Below are positions 1 to 5,537 of a stretch of DNA of 5,751 nucleotides, piece by piece. This stretch comes from DASVEE01 sp036399695. Its GTDB lineage: Bacteria; Acidobacteriota; Thermoanaerobaculia; Gp7-AA8. The stretch covers positions 1 to 5,751 of the forward strand of contig DASWMP010000006.1 in assembly GCA_036399695.1 (NCBI GenBank). The letters are read 5' to 3'. The notes beneath the pieces were generated by a model. That model had not been told where the DNA came from. It saw only the letters and a list, made by a program, of their open reading frames with translations, and did no database searches. Position 1 is the stretch's first letter. Each line of letters begins with the position of its first letter. Position numbers and translations under genes: made by a program.

Positions 1-24
1 CCCGAACCTCGCGCCTGACACCCA

Positions 25-41
25 CGGGGCCCAGGGCCCCG
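25..41. other. GC-rich hairpin near the left edge
   Basis: CGGGGCC (25-31) pairs perfectly with GGCCCCG (35-41) around a 3-base loop. The following GGGCCCC (41-47) can pair alternatively with 26-32. It could be the terminator of a gene ending just left of the window, but no T-run follows directly, only TTTT at 67-70. GC-rich DNA makes such stems easily, so its role is uncertain. Confidence 0.25.
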
Positions 42-73
42 GGCCCCGATCCCTCAACTGATCCCCTTTTACG

Positions 74-102
74 TTGACCCCGCTTCCCGTCCCGCTTACT
101 CT
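74..102 (+). promoter_or_regulatory. possible sigma-70-type promoter of the TonB-dependent receptor gene
   Basis: TTGACC (74-79) matches the -35 consensus at five of six positions. Seventeen bases further is TACTCT (97-102), which matches the -10 consensus at only three positions. The spacing and the position about 50 bases before the start codon fit, but the -10 is poor, so this is a weak candidate. Confidence 0.25.
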
Positions 103-136
103 GCCTTCAACCGCACCCAACTGAGTATCAACGTCT

Positions 137-144
137 GAGGAGGA
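137..144 (+). promoter_or_regulatory. Shine-Dalgarno site deciding the GTG start of the receptor gene
   Basis: GAGGAGGA lies 8 bases of separation before GTG at 153-155. It supports the GTG start, directly after which a typical signal peptide is encoded; no ATG in the same frame lies nearby. Confidence 0.7.
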
Positions 145-152
145 CTCCTGTC

Positions 153-2561
153 GTGCCTATTCGCCCGGCCCGTCTTTTCGCCCTTGGCCTGCTCCTCGCC
201 CTCTGTAGTGTCTCGCTGTTCGCTGACGGCCGCATCGCGGGCCGGGTGACGCGGGACAACGGCTCACCGATCGCCGGTGTCGTCGTCCAGGTGATCGAGC
301 TCTCCCGCGCAACGCTCACGGACGCAAACGGGGAGTACACCGTCAACGCTCCGCCCGGAACGTACACCATTCACTTCATCGCCGGCGATCAGGTGGCGGT
401 GCAGCAGAACGTCGCCGTCACCAACGATCAGGTGACCCGCGTCGACAAGGCCACCGACTGGCAGATGCGCGCGGCGGAGACCATCACCGTCACGTCGGCC
501 TCGCGCCGGACGGAGCGCATCGTCGAAGCGCCGGCGGCGGTCACGGTGGCGACGGAAGAACAGATCGCCGCCGCCGCACCGACCGGACAGGCGCCGAAGA
601 TCATCGAAAGCGCTCCCGGCGTCGACTTCACGCAGTCCGGCCTCTACGACTTCAACTTCAACACGCGCGGCTTCAACAGCTCGCTCAACCGCCGCATCCT
701 GACGCTCATCGACGGTCGCGACCCTTCGGTCCCGTTCCTCGGCGCGCAGGAGTGGGCGGCGCTCTCCTACCCGATCGACGAAATGTCGAGCGTGGAGCTG
801 GTCCGCGGTCCCGGTTCGGCGCTCTACGGACCGAACGCCTTCAGCGGCGTGCTGAACATGACGACCAAGCAGCCGCGCCTCAGCCCGGGCGGTCGCGTGA
901 TCCTCACCGGCGGCGACCTCTCGACGCGCCGCGCGGACGTCCGTCACGCGGGCGGCTTCGGGAACGAGCTCTATTACCGCGTCGTCGGCGGTTATCAGCA
1001 GACCGACGACTGGACGCGCTCGCGCAATGGCGGCGGCGAGTACACCGACCGCAACGGCGTCGCGCCGCCGCGTGAAGCCGTGCCGCTGGTGCTCACCGAG
1101 GACCGCATCTCCTTCGGCGGCCTCCGCCTCGACAAGCATTTCATCGAGTCGGTGCTCACCGTCGAAGGCGGCTACGCGCAGCTCGAAGGGCCGACCTTCA
1201 TCACCGGCATCGGCCGCGTGCAGGTCACGGACGTGCAGCACCCGTGGGCGCGCGTGAACTTCAACATGCCGCACCTCAACTTCCTCGCCTACTACGACGC
1301 ACGCAAGGCGGACAACCAGGTGGCGCTGTCGTCGGGCGCCGGCGCGGTCCCGGGCCGCATCGGCCTGTACGAGGACTCGTGGAACATCACGGGTGAAGTG
1401 CAGACGAACTGGGAGCTCGGCTCGCGCCTCCGCGTCGTCGGCGGCGTCGGCTACAAGACGCAGGAAGTCGATACGGCCGGACCGGACGGCGTGCAGACGC
1501 TGATGGCCCAGGCGCACGAGGAAGACCAGCAGTCGGTCTTCGGCCAGGCGGAGGTCGACATCCTCGACAACCTCCGGCTCGTCGCCGCGGCGCGCTGGGA
1601 CGACAGCACGCTGCACGAGGCGCAGGTCTCGCCGAAAGCGGCCCTCGTCTATGAGTTCATCCCCAACCACTCGATCCGCTACGGCTACAACGAAGCCTTC
1701 CAGCGCCCGAACTATTCGGAGCTCTTCCTCCGCGCCGCCGCCGCACCGCCGGTCACCGGCCTCGCCGCGATCGAGAACGCGCTCCGCCCGCTCCTCGGCG
1801 GCGTGCAACTCGGCTACGGCAGCATCCCGGTCCTGGCCCTCGGCAACGAAAACCTGGACGTCGAGAAAGTGCGCAGCCACGAGATCGGCTACCAGGGCAT
1901 CTTCGGTGGCCGGTTCTATGTGACGGCCGACTACTACCAGAGCCAGCTCAGCGACTTCGTGACCGACCTGCTGCCGCGCGTCAATCCTACCTACGCGCCG
2001 TACGCGCCGCCTTCGTCGCTGCCGGGTCCGGTGCAGCAGCAGATCCTGGCGCTGCTGCGGCAGAACCTGCCGGCGCAGAACTTCGCCATGCTGGCCAACC
2101 TGCCGGGCGGCGCCCCGGCGTTCGTCCTCTCCTACGCCAACGCCGGCGAAGTGGACACGCAGGGCTTCGAGTTCTCCGCGAACTACTACGTCAGGAACAA
2201 CTGGATCGTCGATTTCAACTACACCTGGTTCGACTTCGAGGTGAAGCAGTTCCAGGCCGGCGACGTCCTGCTGCCGAACTCACCGGAGAACAAGTACAAC
2301 GCCGGGATCGCCTATCGCAGCCCCCGCTTCGACGCCCGCCTCGGCTATCGCTGGGTCGAAGAGTTTCCGTGGGCAACGGGCATCTTCCGCGGCCTGGTCG
2401 AGGAGTACAGCGTCGTCAACCTCGGCGGCAACTTCCGCATCAACGACAACTTCGCCGTAGGCGCTGACGTCAGCAACCTGCTGGATGAAGAGCACTGGGA
2501 AGCGTTCGGCGGCGACATCATCGGACGCCGCGCGTTGGCCTTCGTGACGGTGAACTGGTAG
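153..2561 (+). CDS. TonB-dependent outer membrane receptor with N-terminal carboxypeptidase-regulatory-like domain
   Basis: This complete 802-residue protein is an outer membrane gated channel that imports a ligand using energy from TonB-ExbB-ExbD. Residues 1-24 form a signal peptide (RPAR then a Leu-rich core, cleavage near LFA/DG). Residues 26-104 are a carboxypeptidase-regulatory-like Ig fold (GRIAGRVT, LTDANGEY, PPGTYTIHF). ETITVTSA at 109-116 is a TonB-box-like segment. Residues 117-241 form the plug, with TRGF (171-174), LIDGR (185-189), VELVRGPGSALYG (214-226) and GVLN (232-235). The rest is the barrel, including the family motifs YGYNEAFQRPNYSELF (510-525) and GNENLDVEKVRSHEIGY (564-580), and it ends on the aromatic residue Trp802 (VTVNW) as outer membrane barrels do. 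Two long hydrophobic or proline-rich inserts (about 528-562 and 608-656) should be extracellular loops. The GTG start follows GAGGAGGA. The substrate cannot be read from sequence; no neighbouring uptake genes help. Family assignment is secure. Confidence 0.96.
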   Translation: MPIRPARLFALGLLLALCSVSLFADGRIAGRVTRDNGSPIAGVVVQVIELSRATLTDANGEYTVNAPPGTYTIHFIAGDQVAVQQNVAVTNDQVTRVDKATDWQMRAAETITVTSASRRTERIVEAPAAVTVATEEQIAAAAPTGQAPKIIESAPGVDFTQSGLYDFNFNTRGFNSSLNRRILTLIDGRDPSVPFLGAQEWAALSYPIDEMSSVELVRGPGSALYGPNAFSGVLNMTTKQPRLSPGGRVILTGGDLSTRRADVRHAGGFGNELYYRVVGGYQQTDDWTRSRNGGGEYTDRNGVAPPREAVPLVLTEDRISFGGLRLDKHFIESVLTVEGGYAQLEGPTFITGIGRVQVTDVQHPWARVNFNMPHLNFLAYYDARKADNQVALSSGAGAVPGRIGLYEDSWNITGEVQTNWELGSRLRVVGGVGYKTQEVDTAGPDGVQTLMAQAHEEDQQSVFGQAEVDILDNLRLVAAARWDDSTLHEAQVSPKAALVYEFIPNHSIRYGYNEAFQRPNYSELFLRAAAAPPVTGLAAIENALRPLLGGVQLGYGSIPVLALGNENLDVEKVRSHEIGYQGIFGGRFYVTADYYQSQLSDFVTDLLPRVNPTYAPYAPPSSLPGPVQQQILALLRQNLPAQNFAMLANLPGGAPAFVLSYANAGEVDTQGFEFSANYYVRNNWIVDFNYTWFDFEVKQFQAGDVLLPNSPENKYNAGIAYRSPRFDARLGYRWVEEFPWATGIFRGLVEEYSVVNLGGNFRINDNFAVGADVSNLLDEEHWEAFGGDIIGRRALAFVTVNW

Positions 2562-2567
2562 GTCGTG

Positions 2568-2629
2568 GGATGGGACAAGTGGAACCCATGGGACCGATCG
2601 GCCCCATGGGAGCCTCGCTTGTCCCATCC
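2568..2629. repeat. hairpin built of 9-base ATGGGAC-type repeats, copy 1
   Basis: It begins six bases after the receptor stop codon. GGATGGGACAAG (2568-2579) is perfectly complementary to CTTGTCCCATCC (2618-2629), a 12-base-pair outer stem. Inside, two CCCATGGG blocks (2585-2592 and 2603-2610) can form a second stem around ACCGATCGGC. The left part is also a degenerate direct repeat of period 9: ATGGGAC (2570), GTGGAAC (2579), ATGGGAC (2588), ATCGGCC (2597), ATGGGAG (2606). It shares this 9-base motif with the elements at 4159 and 5421. It may terminate or protect the receptor mRNA, but only a short CTTT follows, so it is not a standard intrinsic terminator. Confidence 0.75.
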
Positions 2630-2669
2630 TTTGACGCGGCGTTTCCCTCGCCGCAAGGCGCCTGTCCCT

Positions 2670-2713
2670 TCGCCCGACCGGACCTTCGGGCTCGCCCGAC
2701 CGGACTTTCGGGT
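2670..2713. repeat. two tandem 22-base repeats
   Basis: Two adjacent units (2670-2691 and 2692-2713) start TCGCCCGACCGGAC and end TTCGGG plus one base. They differ at only two positions (C/T inside the unit and the last base). A degraded third unit with TCGTCGGCCGGACC follows from 2714. Function is unknown. Confidence 0.6.
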
Positions 2714-2753
2714 TCGTCGGCCGGACCGTTTGCTCGGCGAGACGGGCGTTTGA

Positions 2754-2797
2754 GGTCGTGCGACGGGGCCTGTCCCTCGCATCGACGCGACCTTTTT
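2754..2797 (+). terminator. candidate intrinsic terminator downstream of the receptor gene
   Basis: GGTCG (2754-2758), TGCGA (2759-2763) and GGG (2765-2767) pair with CCC (2774-2776), TCGCA (2777-2781) and CGACC (2788-2792). One base is bulged on the left and six on the right. TTTTT (2793-2797) follows the stem at once. The stem plus T-run fits an intrinsic terminator on the plus strand, about 195 bases after the stop codon; the large bulge makes it imperfect. Confidence 0.35.
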
Positions 2798-3002
2798 GTC
2801 CGGTAACGCACGTTTGACGTCGCTCGACCGCAACTGTCGCGTCGACTCGAGGGATCGCTGCCGTCGCGGACCAGATCTTCGCGGTCGATCGACCGGATCG
2901 GTGCCGTCAAGCGGCGCGACCGGCGCGTCCGCGCGAGAGATCCGGCGCGTGCCGCGCGAGATCCGTCCCGTCGGCGATCCCCATCGATGAGCCCAGCATT
3001 CC

Positions 3003-3031
3003 CAAAGATGTGTCCGGCGGACAGATCTTTG
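3003..3031 (-). terminator. 29-base palindrome, likely transcript end of the dehydrogenase gene
   Basis: CAAAGAT (3003-3009) and TGTCC (3011-3015) pair perfectly with GGACA (3019-3023) and ATCTTTG (3025-3031). The only interruptions are one G/G mismatch and a 3-base GGC tip. It starts 13 bases beyond the stop codon of the minus-strand dehydrogenase gene, and is symmetrical enough to act on both converging transcripts. There is no T-run after it on either strand, so it may stabilise 3' ends rather than terminate alone. Confidence 0.5.
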
Positions 3032-3044
3032 CCTGTTGCGGCTC

Positions 3045-4094
3045 CTACAGCCGCGTCAGAATGGCCTCTCCGGCCTTCTTCGTACCGAGCGTCCCGCCGA
3101 GATCCTGGGTCGTCTCCCCATCCTCGATGGCACGGATCACCGCCCGCTCGATCGCGTCCGCTTCCGCCTGATGCCCGAGGTATTCGAACATCATCGCGCC
3201 GGTGAGGATTGCGCCGATCGGATTGGCGATGTCCTTACCGGCGAACGGAGGCGCGCTGCCGTGGATCGGCTCGAAGAGAGAGACGCGTCCCGGATGAATG
3301 TTGCCTGACGCGGCCACGCCGAGGCCCCCCTGTAAGGCGGCGCCGAGATCGGTGACGATGTCGCCGAACATGTTGTTCGTCACGATCACGTCGAACATCT
3401 CCGGCGCGCGGACCATCTGCATCGTCAGCGCGTCGACGAACATGTGGAAGTGCTCGATGTCCGGGTACTCGCCCGCCACTTCCTTGAACGTCCGCAGCCA
3501 GAGATCACCGCCGAAGCGCATGACGTTGTTCTTGTCCGACATGCAGACCGACTTGCGCCCGGTGCGCTTCGCGAACTCGAAGGCATGGCGGATGATCCGC
3601 TCGACGCCTTTGCGCGTGGAGACGTCCTCCTGCACCGCGATCTCGTCGGCCGTCCCCTTCTTGAAGACGCCCCCCATCCCGACGTACGCCCCTTCGGTGT
3701 TCTCCCGGAAGATGACGAAGTCGATCTCCTTCATCCCCTTCGTCTTGAGTGGCGAGAGCTGCTCGTTGAGCAGCTTCACCGGCCGGTAGTTGACGTAGAG
3801 GTCGAGTTGGAAGCGCATCCCGAGGAGGATGTCCGCCGCATGCTTCATGTCGGGGACGCGCGGATCGCCGAACGCGCCGAGGTAGACCGCCGCGTAGTTG
3901 TCGCGAATGTCCTCCATGGCGCCCGGAGGCATGGAGACGCCGGTGCGCAGGTACTCGTCCGCGTTCCAGCCAAAGTGAACGAATTCGAGTCCGAGCCGGC
4001 TGCTCTCATTCACCCGCTCCAGCACCCGCATCCCCGCCCCGATGACCTCCGGCCCAATCCCATCCCCCGGAATCACGGCGATCTTTCTGCTCAT
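3045..4094 (-). CDS. isocitrate/isopropylmalate dehydrogenase family protein (3-isopropylmalate dehydrogenase-like)
   Basis: This complete 349-residue cytoplasmic enzyme belongs to the metal- and NAD(P)-dependent beta-decarboxylating dehydrogenases, which oxidise 2-hydroxy acids such as 3-isopropylmalate (leucine synthesis), isocitrate, tartrate or D-malate. Visible landmarks are IPGDGIGPEV (8-17), substrate-binding Arg94, Arg104 (NYRP) and Arg130 (RENTEG), catalytic Tyr137 and Lys188 (SDKNNV), metal ligands Asp221, Asp245 (FGD) and Asp249 (TDLGA), and the nucleotide loop HGSAPPFAGKDIANP (278-292). Length fits LeuB. Two points leave the substrate open: the stretch MRFQLDLYVNYRPVKLL (93-109) and RENTEGAYVGMGG resemble the tartrate/D-malate branch as well as LeuB, and Pro283 replaces the Asp that gives NAD preference in classical LeuB. 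No leuA, leuC or leuD is adjacent. The ATG start has GGAGGAG (4107-4101) 6 bases before it. LeuB is the most likely annotation; the family is certain, the substrate is not. Confidence 0.95.
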   Translation of the reverse strand: MSRKIAVIPGDGIGPEVIGAGMRVLERVNESSRLGLEFVHFGWNADEYLRTGVSMPPGAMEDIRDNYAAVYLGAFGDPRVPDMKHAADILLGMRFQLDLYVNYRPVKLLNEQLSPLKTKGMKEIDFVIFRENTEGAYVGMGGVFKKGTADEIAVQEDVSTRKGVERIIRHAFEFAKRTGRKSVCMSDKNNVMRFGGDLWLRTFKEVAGEYPDIEHFHMFVDALTMQMVRAPEMFDVIVTNNMFGDIVTDLGAALQGGLGVAASGNIHPGRVSLFEPIHGSAPPFAGKDIANPIGAILTGAMMFEYLGHQAEADAIERAVIRAIEDGETTQDLGGTLGTKKAGEAILTRL

Positions 4095-4124
4095 GCGCTT
4101 CTCCTCCCCCGTTCAGGCGCGCGG

Positions 4125-4130
4125 ATTATA
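4125..4130 (-). promoter_or_regulatory. -10 box upstream of the dehydrogenase gene
   Basis: Read on the minus strand this is a perfect TATAAT, in an otherwise GC-rich stretch, 30 bases before the ATG at 4094. A start of transcription near 4118 would give a leader of about 24 bases that includes the GGAGGAG ribosome site. No good -35 is seen at 16-18 bases spacing (the best, CTGTGG at 4153-4148, matches poorly). The ATGGGAC repeats begin just upstream of where the -35 should be. Confidence 0.45.
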
Positions 4131-4158
4131 GAAGGAGCGGGGGTGCGCCACAGGAGAA

Positions 4159-4221
4159 CGATGGGACGTATGGGACAGATGGGACCTATGGGCCTCCGGT
4201 TCCATCTTGGAGTGCGGTGGC
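4159..4221. repeat. composite dispersed repeat, copy 2 (9-base repeats plus conserved module)
   Basis: Four motifs spaced exactly 9 bases apart (ATGGGAC at 4161, 4170 and 4179; ATGGGCC at 4188) are followed by TCCGG, CCATCTTGGAGTGCGGTGGC (4202-4221) and then the large palindrome. The whole stretch matches 5421-5483 with two substitutions and two single-base indels. It lies between two minus-strand genes, 65 bases upstream of the dehydrogenase start. It is non-coding: the Met-Gly-X reading frame it yields comes only from the 9-base period. Confidence 0.85.
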
Positions 4222-4278
4222 CCACCGCTCTTTTACACGTGTAGCAGAGCGGTGGCGTTCGCCACCGCACTCCGAGAT
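4204..4278. repeat. 75-base nested palindrome
   Basis: The outer arms 4204-4221 and 4261-4278 (ATCTTGGAGTGCGGTGGC and its complement) pair over 18 positions with a single T/G mismatch. Directly inside, CCACCGCTCT (4222-4231) pairs with AGAGCGGTGG (4246-4255), leaving CGTTC bulged. The centre is the 10-base palindrome TACACGTGTA (4234-4243). Four alternating GCGGTGG/CCACCGC blocks also allow two side-by-side hairpins (a cloverleaf or cruciform). It starts 8 bases after the stop codon of the upstream minus-strand gene, so it probably forms the 3' end structure of that mRNA; no T-run follows. Confidence 0.85.
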
Positions 4279-4286
4279 CACGGCGC

Positions 4287-5390
4287 CTACTGAAGCGGCT
4301 TCACGATCGCCCGGTTACTGAAAACGCCCTGCGGCAGCAGGAGCGCAGCCTTGCCGGCAGGGCTGACGTAGACCAGACCGCCGTCGGACGCCACCTCCGG
4401 GAGCAGGAGGGACCGCCCCTCGCTCGCCGGTCCGTCGAACAGCTCCAGAGCCACGGCGCCGTTCTCCCGCGTCTGCAGCGCGAACCGCCCGTTGCCCAGA
4501 GGGAAGCCCTGTACGGCATGCCGTGCCCGTCCGGCGAAAGTCGTCACGGCATCGGGCTGCCGCGGCGCGTTCGCGCGGCCTCCTTTGGCGAGCAGTTCGC
4601 GGAGATCGAAGGACGACCACTCCGCGGACGCTTCGACCCAGAGCGTCTGCGCCGGCGCATCCCACCGCAGGACGTTCCCGCCCCGCGGCGGCTGCAGGAC
4701 GGCGCGGATCCCGCCGCTGGTCATGCTCACGAGATAGACACGGCCGCGGTGCAGCACCGCGACCGTCGGATCGGCCGGGTTGCTGTCGACGAACTCCACG
4801 TCGATGGCGTCCGCGGCAAAGCGCGGCGGCAGCGGTCCGGGCGTGCCGTGGGACTGAAAGTTGATGTCGGTCTTCCGACCGCCGTGCTTCGAAGAAGGGC
4901 TGCCGGTACGCAGCGTGAAGCCGGAGTTGCCTTTACGCGTGAGGACCGCCCACTGCCGTCCCGTGCGGTCGATCTCCAGCACCGGTTCGGCGCGGCTGAG
5001 CGCCGCCCCGAGGACGGACGAATCCCAGATGGTCTCGATACGGTCGTTACGGATGTCCACGAGACGCGCGTAGTAGCCCGCTTCGTCTCCGGTGCCCACC
5101 GCACCGCTGATGAAGTAGCGCGAACCTTCCCCCACCGGGGCGATCGCATTGACCGACATCCCCTCGAGAGTCACCGTGCGCGAGCGGCCGGCGGCATCGA
5201 ACAACACGAACCGCCCATGACGCGGCTGGTTTCCAGCCACGACGACGATTCCGGAGCCGTCATCGCGCAACAACGTCGCACTGACCCATTCCTTGTCGTT
5301 TTTCGCGAATGGAATAGTTCTATCCGGACTGGCGGCCGCAAGAATGGCCGCGAAGAACATGGCCGAGATTGCCGTGACGATGGTTCTCAT
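4287..5390 (-). CDS. secreted protein of unknown function, possibly a beta-propeller
   Basis: I do not recognise this 367-residue protein. Residues 1-20 form a signal peptide (MRTIV, hydrophobic core to ILAAAS, cleavage near AAA/S or S/P), so it is exported. No lipobox is present, and the protein has no cysteine at all. The mature part alternates beta-rich stretches with turns: about 34-64, 80-122, 135-163, 195-232, 240-262, 288-320 and 333-353, several with a hydrophobic strand followed by a D-x-x-G or similar turn (LFDAAGR, EIDRTGR, YVSPAGK). Six or seven such units suggest a WD40/YVTN-like propeller, but this is inference. A linker rich in Gly, Ser and Pro lies at 162-190. The ATG at 5390 is preferred over an upstream TTG at 5420 because GGGAGG lies 8 bases before it and the signal peptide begins there. 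It is alone, with hairpins on both sides, so no partner is indicated. Confidence 0.85.
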   Translation of the reverse strand: MRTIVTAISAMFFAAILAAASPDRTIPFAKNDKEWVSATLLRDDGSGIVVVAGNQPRHGRFVLFDAAGRSRTVTLEGMSVNAIAPVGEGSRYFISGAVGTGDEAGYYARLVDIRNDRIETIWDSSVLGAALSRAEPVLEIDRTGRQWAVLTRKGNSGFTLRTGSPSSKHGGRKTDINFQSHGTPGPLPPRFAADAIDVEFVDSNPADPTVAVLHRGRVYLVSMTSGGIRAVLQPPRGGNVLRWDAPAQTLWVEASAEWSSFDLRELLAKGGRANAPRQPDAVTTFAGRARHAVQGFPLGNGRFALQTRENGAVALELFDGPASEGRSLLLPEVASDGGLVYVSPAGKAALLLPQGVFSNRAIVKPLQ

Positions 5391-5398
5391 CCTAACAA

Positions 5399-5404
5399 CC
5401 TCCC
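5399..5404 (-). promoter_or_regulatory. Shine-Dalgarno site deciding the start of the secreted-protein gene
   Basis: On the minus strand GGGAGG is separated by 8 bases from ATG at 5390-5388. The longer in-frame TTG start at 5420 would put ten extra residues (LSPFREVVR) before the signal peptide and would lie over this site. Confidence 0.65.
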
Positions 5405-5420
5405 GGAACGGTGAAAGCAA

Positions 5421-5523
5421 CGATGGGACCTAATGGGACAAATGGGACCTATGGGCCTCCGGTCCATCTTGGAGTGCGGTGGCGAACGGAGGGTGTCTCA
5501 AAACAGTCGCCGCTCGCCACTCC
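5421..5523. repeat. composite dispersed repeat, copy 3
   Basis: ATGGGAC at 5423, 5433 and 5442 and ATGGGCC at 5451 are followed by TCCGGTCCATCTTGG and AGTGCGGTGGC, matching copy 2 closely through 5483. After that the copies diverge. Here the inverted arm is degraded: GGAGTG, GCGA and CGG (5471-5489) pair with CCG, TCGC and CACTCC (5510-5523), with a five-base bulge and one mismatch. The loop contains GGGTGTCTCAAAACAG. The element starts 31 bases upstream of the start codon of the secreted-protein gene, so any promoter for that gene must lie within or beyond it; I see no convincing one. Confidence 0.8.
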
Positions 5524-5537
5524 ACGAGCGGCCCACC

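Larger units (their letters stand above)
2630..3002. other. intergenic tract without a convincing gene
   Basis: This GC-rich stretch lies between two convergent genes. Short open frames exist in it, but they lack Shine-Dalgarno sites, recognisable motifs and sensible composition (Arg, Ser and Pro rich). It contains many short imperfect repeats: two near-identical 22-base units (2670-2713), a 14-base palindrome CGGTCGATCGACCG (2882-2895), and repeated GCGCGAGAGATCCG / GCGCGAGATCCG near 2931-2964. The appearance is of decayed tandem repeats and hairpins rather than of a lost protein gene. Confidence 0.6.

Noticed and set aside
19..138. Open frame ending FNRTQLSINV before the receptor, possible tail of an upstream gene
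   Set aside because: A stop at 16-18 bounds it on the left and it contains no start codon or Shine-Dalgarno site; it could only be coding after a frameshift. Another frame (2-61) is only 19 codons long.
264..1880. Long open frame on the minus strand inside the receptor gene
   Set aside because: It is antisense to an unmistakable TonB-dependent receptor; its Arg/Ala/Val/Asp-rich composition is the usual shadow of a GC-rich gene.
2565..2806. Collagen-like Met-Gly-Pro small proteins from the ATGGGAC repeats (also at 5411-5665)
   Set aside because: The Gly-X-Met pattern is a by-product of a 9-base non-coding repeat with palindromic structure, and no Shine-Dalgarno site or conserved domain goes with it.
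3444..4244. Plus-strand open frame across the dehydrogenase gene and into the repeat
   Set aside because: It is antisense to an enzyme with all catalytic motifs intact, and its C-terminal part merely translates the ATGGGAC repeat.
5490..5508. GGGTGTCTCAAAACAG as the end of an insertion sequence
   Set aside because: It resembles some transposon termini, but there is no matching inverted end, target duplication or transposase in the window; it fits as the loop of the copy 3 hairpin.
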